Made by a program: the position numbers and the translations under genes. Positions 7,769 to 8,216 of a stretch of DNA of 8,216 nucleotides are shown here, one piece after another. Below the pieces are notes generated by a model. The model ran no database searches and was not told the DNA's origin. It was given only the letters and a program-made list of their open reading frames with translations. Positions within the stretch are counted from its first letter, which is position 1. Each line of letters begins with the position of its first letter. Source of the stretch: Akkermansiaceae bacterium (GTDB lineage: Bacteria; Verrucomicrobiota; Verrucomicrobiia; Verrucomicrobiales; Akkermansiaceae); NCBI GenBank assembly GCA_020627645.1, contig JAHDGN010000128.1, forward strand, positions 1-8,216, written 5' to 3'.

Positions 7769-8216
7769 TTATTTTGATTTGTTTGATTTGATAATAAATT
7801 TCTTTGACTCCTGATCGAACCCAATCACCAGAATTTCATCCCCCCTCACAAGGGCCCTCTCACCCTCAGCAAGTCTGCAATTCAGCAAAGCTGGCGCCCC
7901 TTTAGGACGAACGACTTCACACTGACCAAAATTGCCATCCAGAACTCGACTCTTCACAACTCCCCCCGAACCAATCAAAGGCTCTTTGTGCTCAGTTTCA
8001 TTTTTAATGGAACGAAACACCCTTCGAAGGGGTTGGGTCGCCCACTTTACCAGCAGCACGCTGATCACAAAATTCCCCAAGAGAAGAAGCAGGGCAACCC
8101 CACTACTCTGTCCGGGATTCAAAAAATAGTTCGAATAGAGCGCAATCGCCCACATGAATACCGCTAATAGACTCAAAACCAGCATCACCGGGATGTCCTG
8201 CGCATTCACAAACTTG
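7769..8216 (-). CDS. yqiJ: YqiJ-like membrane protein with C-terminal OB/NfeD-like domain (5' end outside window)
   Basis: The frame remains open to the right edge, so the N-terminus is missing; 148 codons are visible. A GTG at 8207-8209 could be read as a start, but the segment around it (KFVNAQDIPVMLVLSLL) lines up with an internal part of E. coli YqiJ (YLNIGRLPALVVLCLL as I recall it), so the Val is probably internal and some 60-80 residues plus an earlier membrane segment lie outside. Visible residues 10-32 and 39-57 form two membrane helices, followed by a basic turn (QPLRRVFRSIK) and a beta-rich soluble domain (80-142; IGSGGVVKSRV, GQCEV, GERALVRGDEILVIG) typical of the OB fold in YqiJ/NfeD proteins. 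It ends one base before the flotillin start, matching the conserved YqiJ-YqiK pair. It is thought to partner the flotillin in the inner membrane. Confidence 0.85.
   Translation of the reverse strand, partial: KFVNAQDIPVMLVLSLLAVFMWAIALYSNYFLNPGQSSGVALLLLLGNFVISVLLVKWATQPLRRVFRSIKNETEHKEPLIGSGGVVKSRVLDGNFGQCEVVRPKGAPALLNCRLAEGERALVRGDEILVIGFDQESKKFIIKSNKSK

Noticed and set aside
7768..7824. Longer flotillin start at TTG 7824
   Set aside because: It would overlap the YqiJ-like gene by 56 bases and add a polar stretch before the membrane segment; the ATG at 7767 gives the expected YqiK layout.
8207..8209. GTG as the start of the YqiJ-like gene
   Set aside because: The frame stays open to the window edge, and the surrounding residues align with an internal part of YqiJ, so the gene is cut by the edge rather than short.
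1..8216. CRISPR array, tRNA, rRNA, insertion sequence or attachment site
   Set aside because: No direct repeat and spacer pattern, cloverleaf-like sequence, transposase motif or terminal inverted repeats were seen.

Overview
All genes in this window read leftwards (minus strand) and look like one tightly packed operon entered in mid-course. In transcription order they are: (1) the 3' part of a YqiJ-type membrane protein with a C-terminal OB/NfeD-like domain, cut by the right edge; (2) a long YqiK-type flotillin (SPFH/band 7, 699 aa); (3) a small GxxExxY protein with a PD-(D/E)XK-nuclease-like motif pattern; (4) a giant 1642-aa ATPase of the DUF3686 / 'DNA repair ATPase' type with a C-terminal AAA+ module; (5) the first 52 codons of another short-spaced gene, with a membrane or secretion signal, cut by the left edge. 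The spacings are 1, 117, 30 and 4 bases. No RNA gene, CRISPR array, insertion sequence or convincing terminator was found, and the operon promoter is outside the window.

The organism is a bacterium of roughly balanced GC content (judged by eye). Flotillin/YqiJ plus DUF3686 ATPase modules and GxxExxY genes fit a Gram-negative or PVC-type environmental bacterium. Verrucomicrobiota is my best guess, but it is inferred from gene content and style, not from a marker gene. The mRNA-sense strand is strongly purine-rich, which produces many long but meaningless open frames on the plus strand.

In biological terms, YqiJ and YqiK form a known membrane pair: flotillins oligomerise into scaffolds in the inner membrane, and YqiJ-type partners carry an OB-like domain of the kind seen in NfeD proteins. 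The giant ATPase combines a beta-rich (possibly propeller) N-terminal part, a long helical middle and a MoxR-like AAA+ motor. It is a plausible remodelling machine working with that scaffold, perhaps in envelope maintenance. The 'DNA repair' name is inherited annotation; nothing in this sequence demonstrates DNA repair. The GxxExxY gene, preceded by a 10-base periodic repeat, looks like a later insertion between flotillin and ATPase. The last, truncated gene lies against the ATPase stop with a good ribosome binding site and may be an undescribed membrane or exported member of the module.
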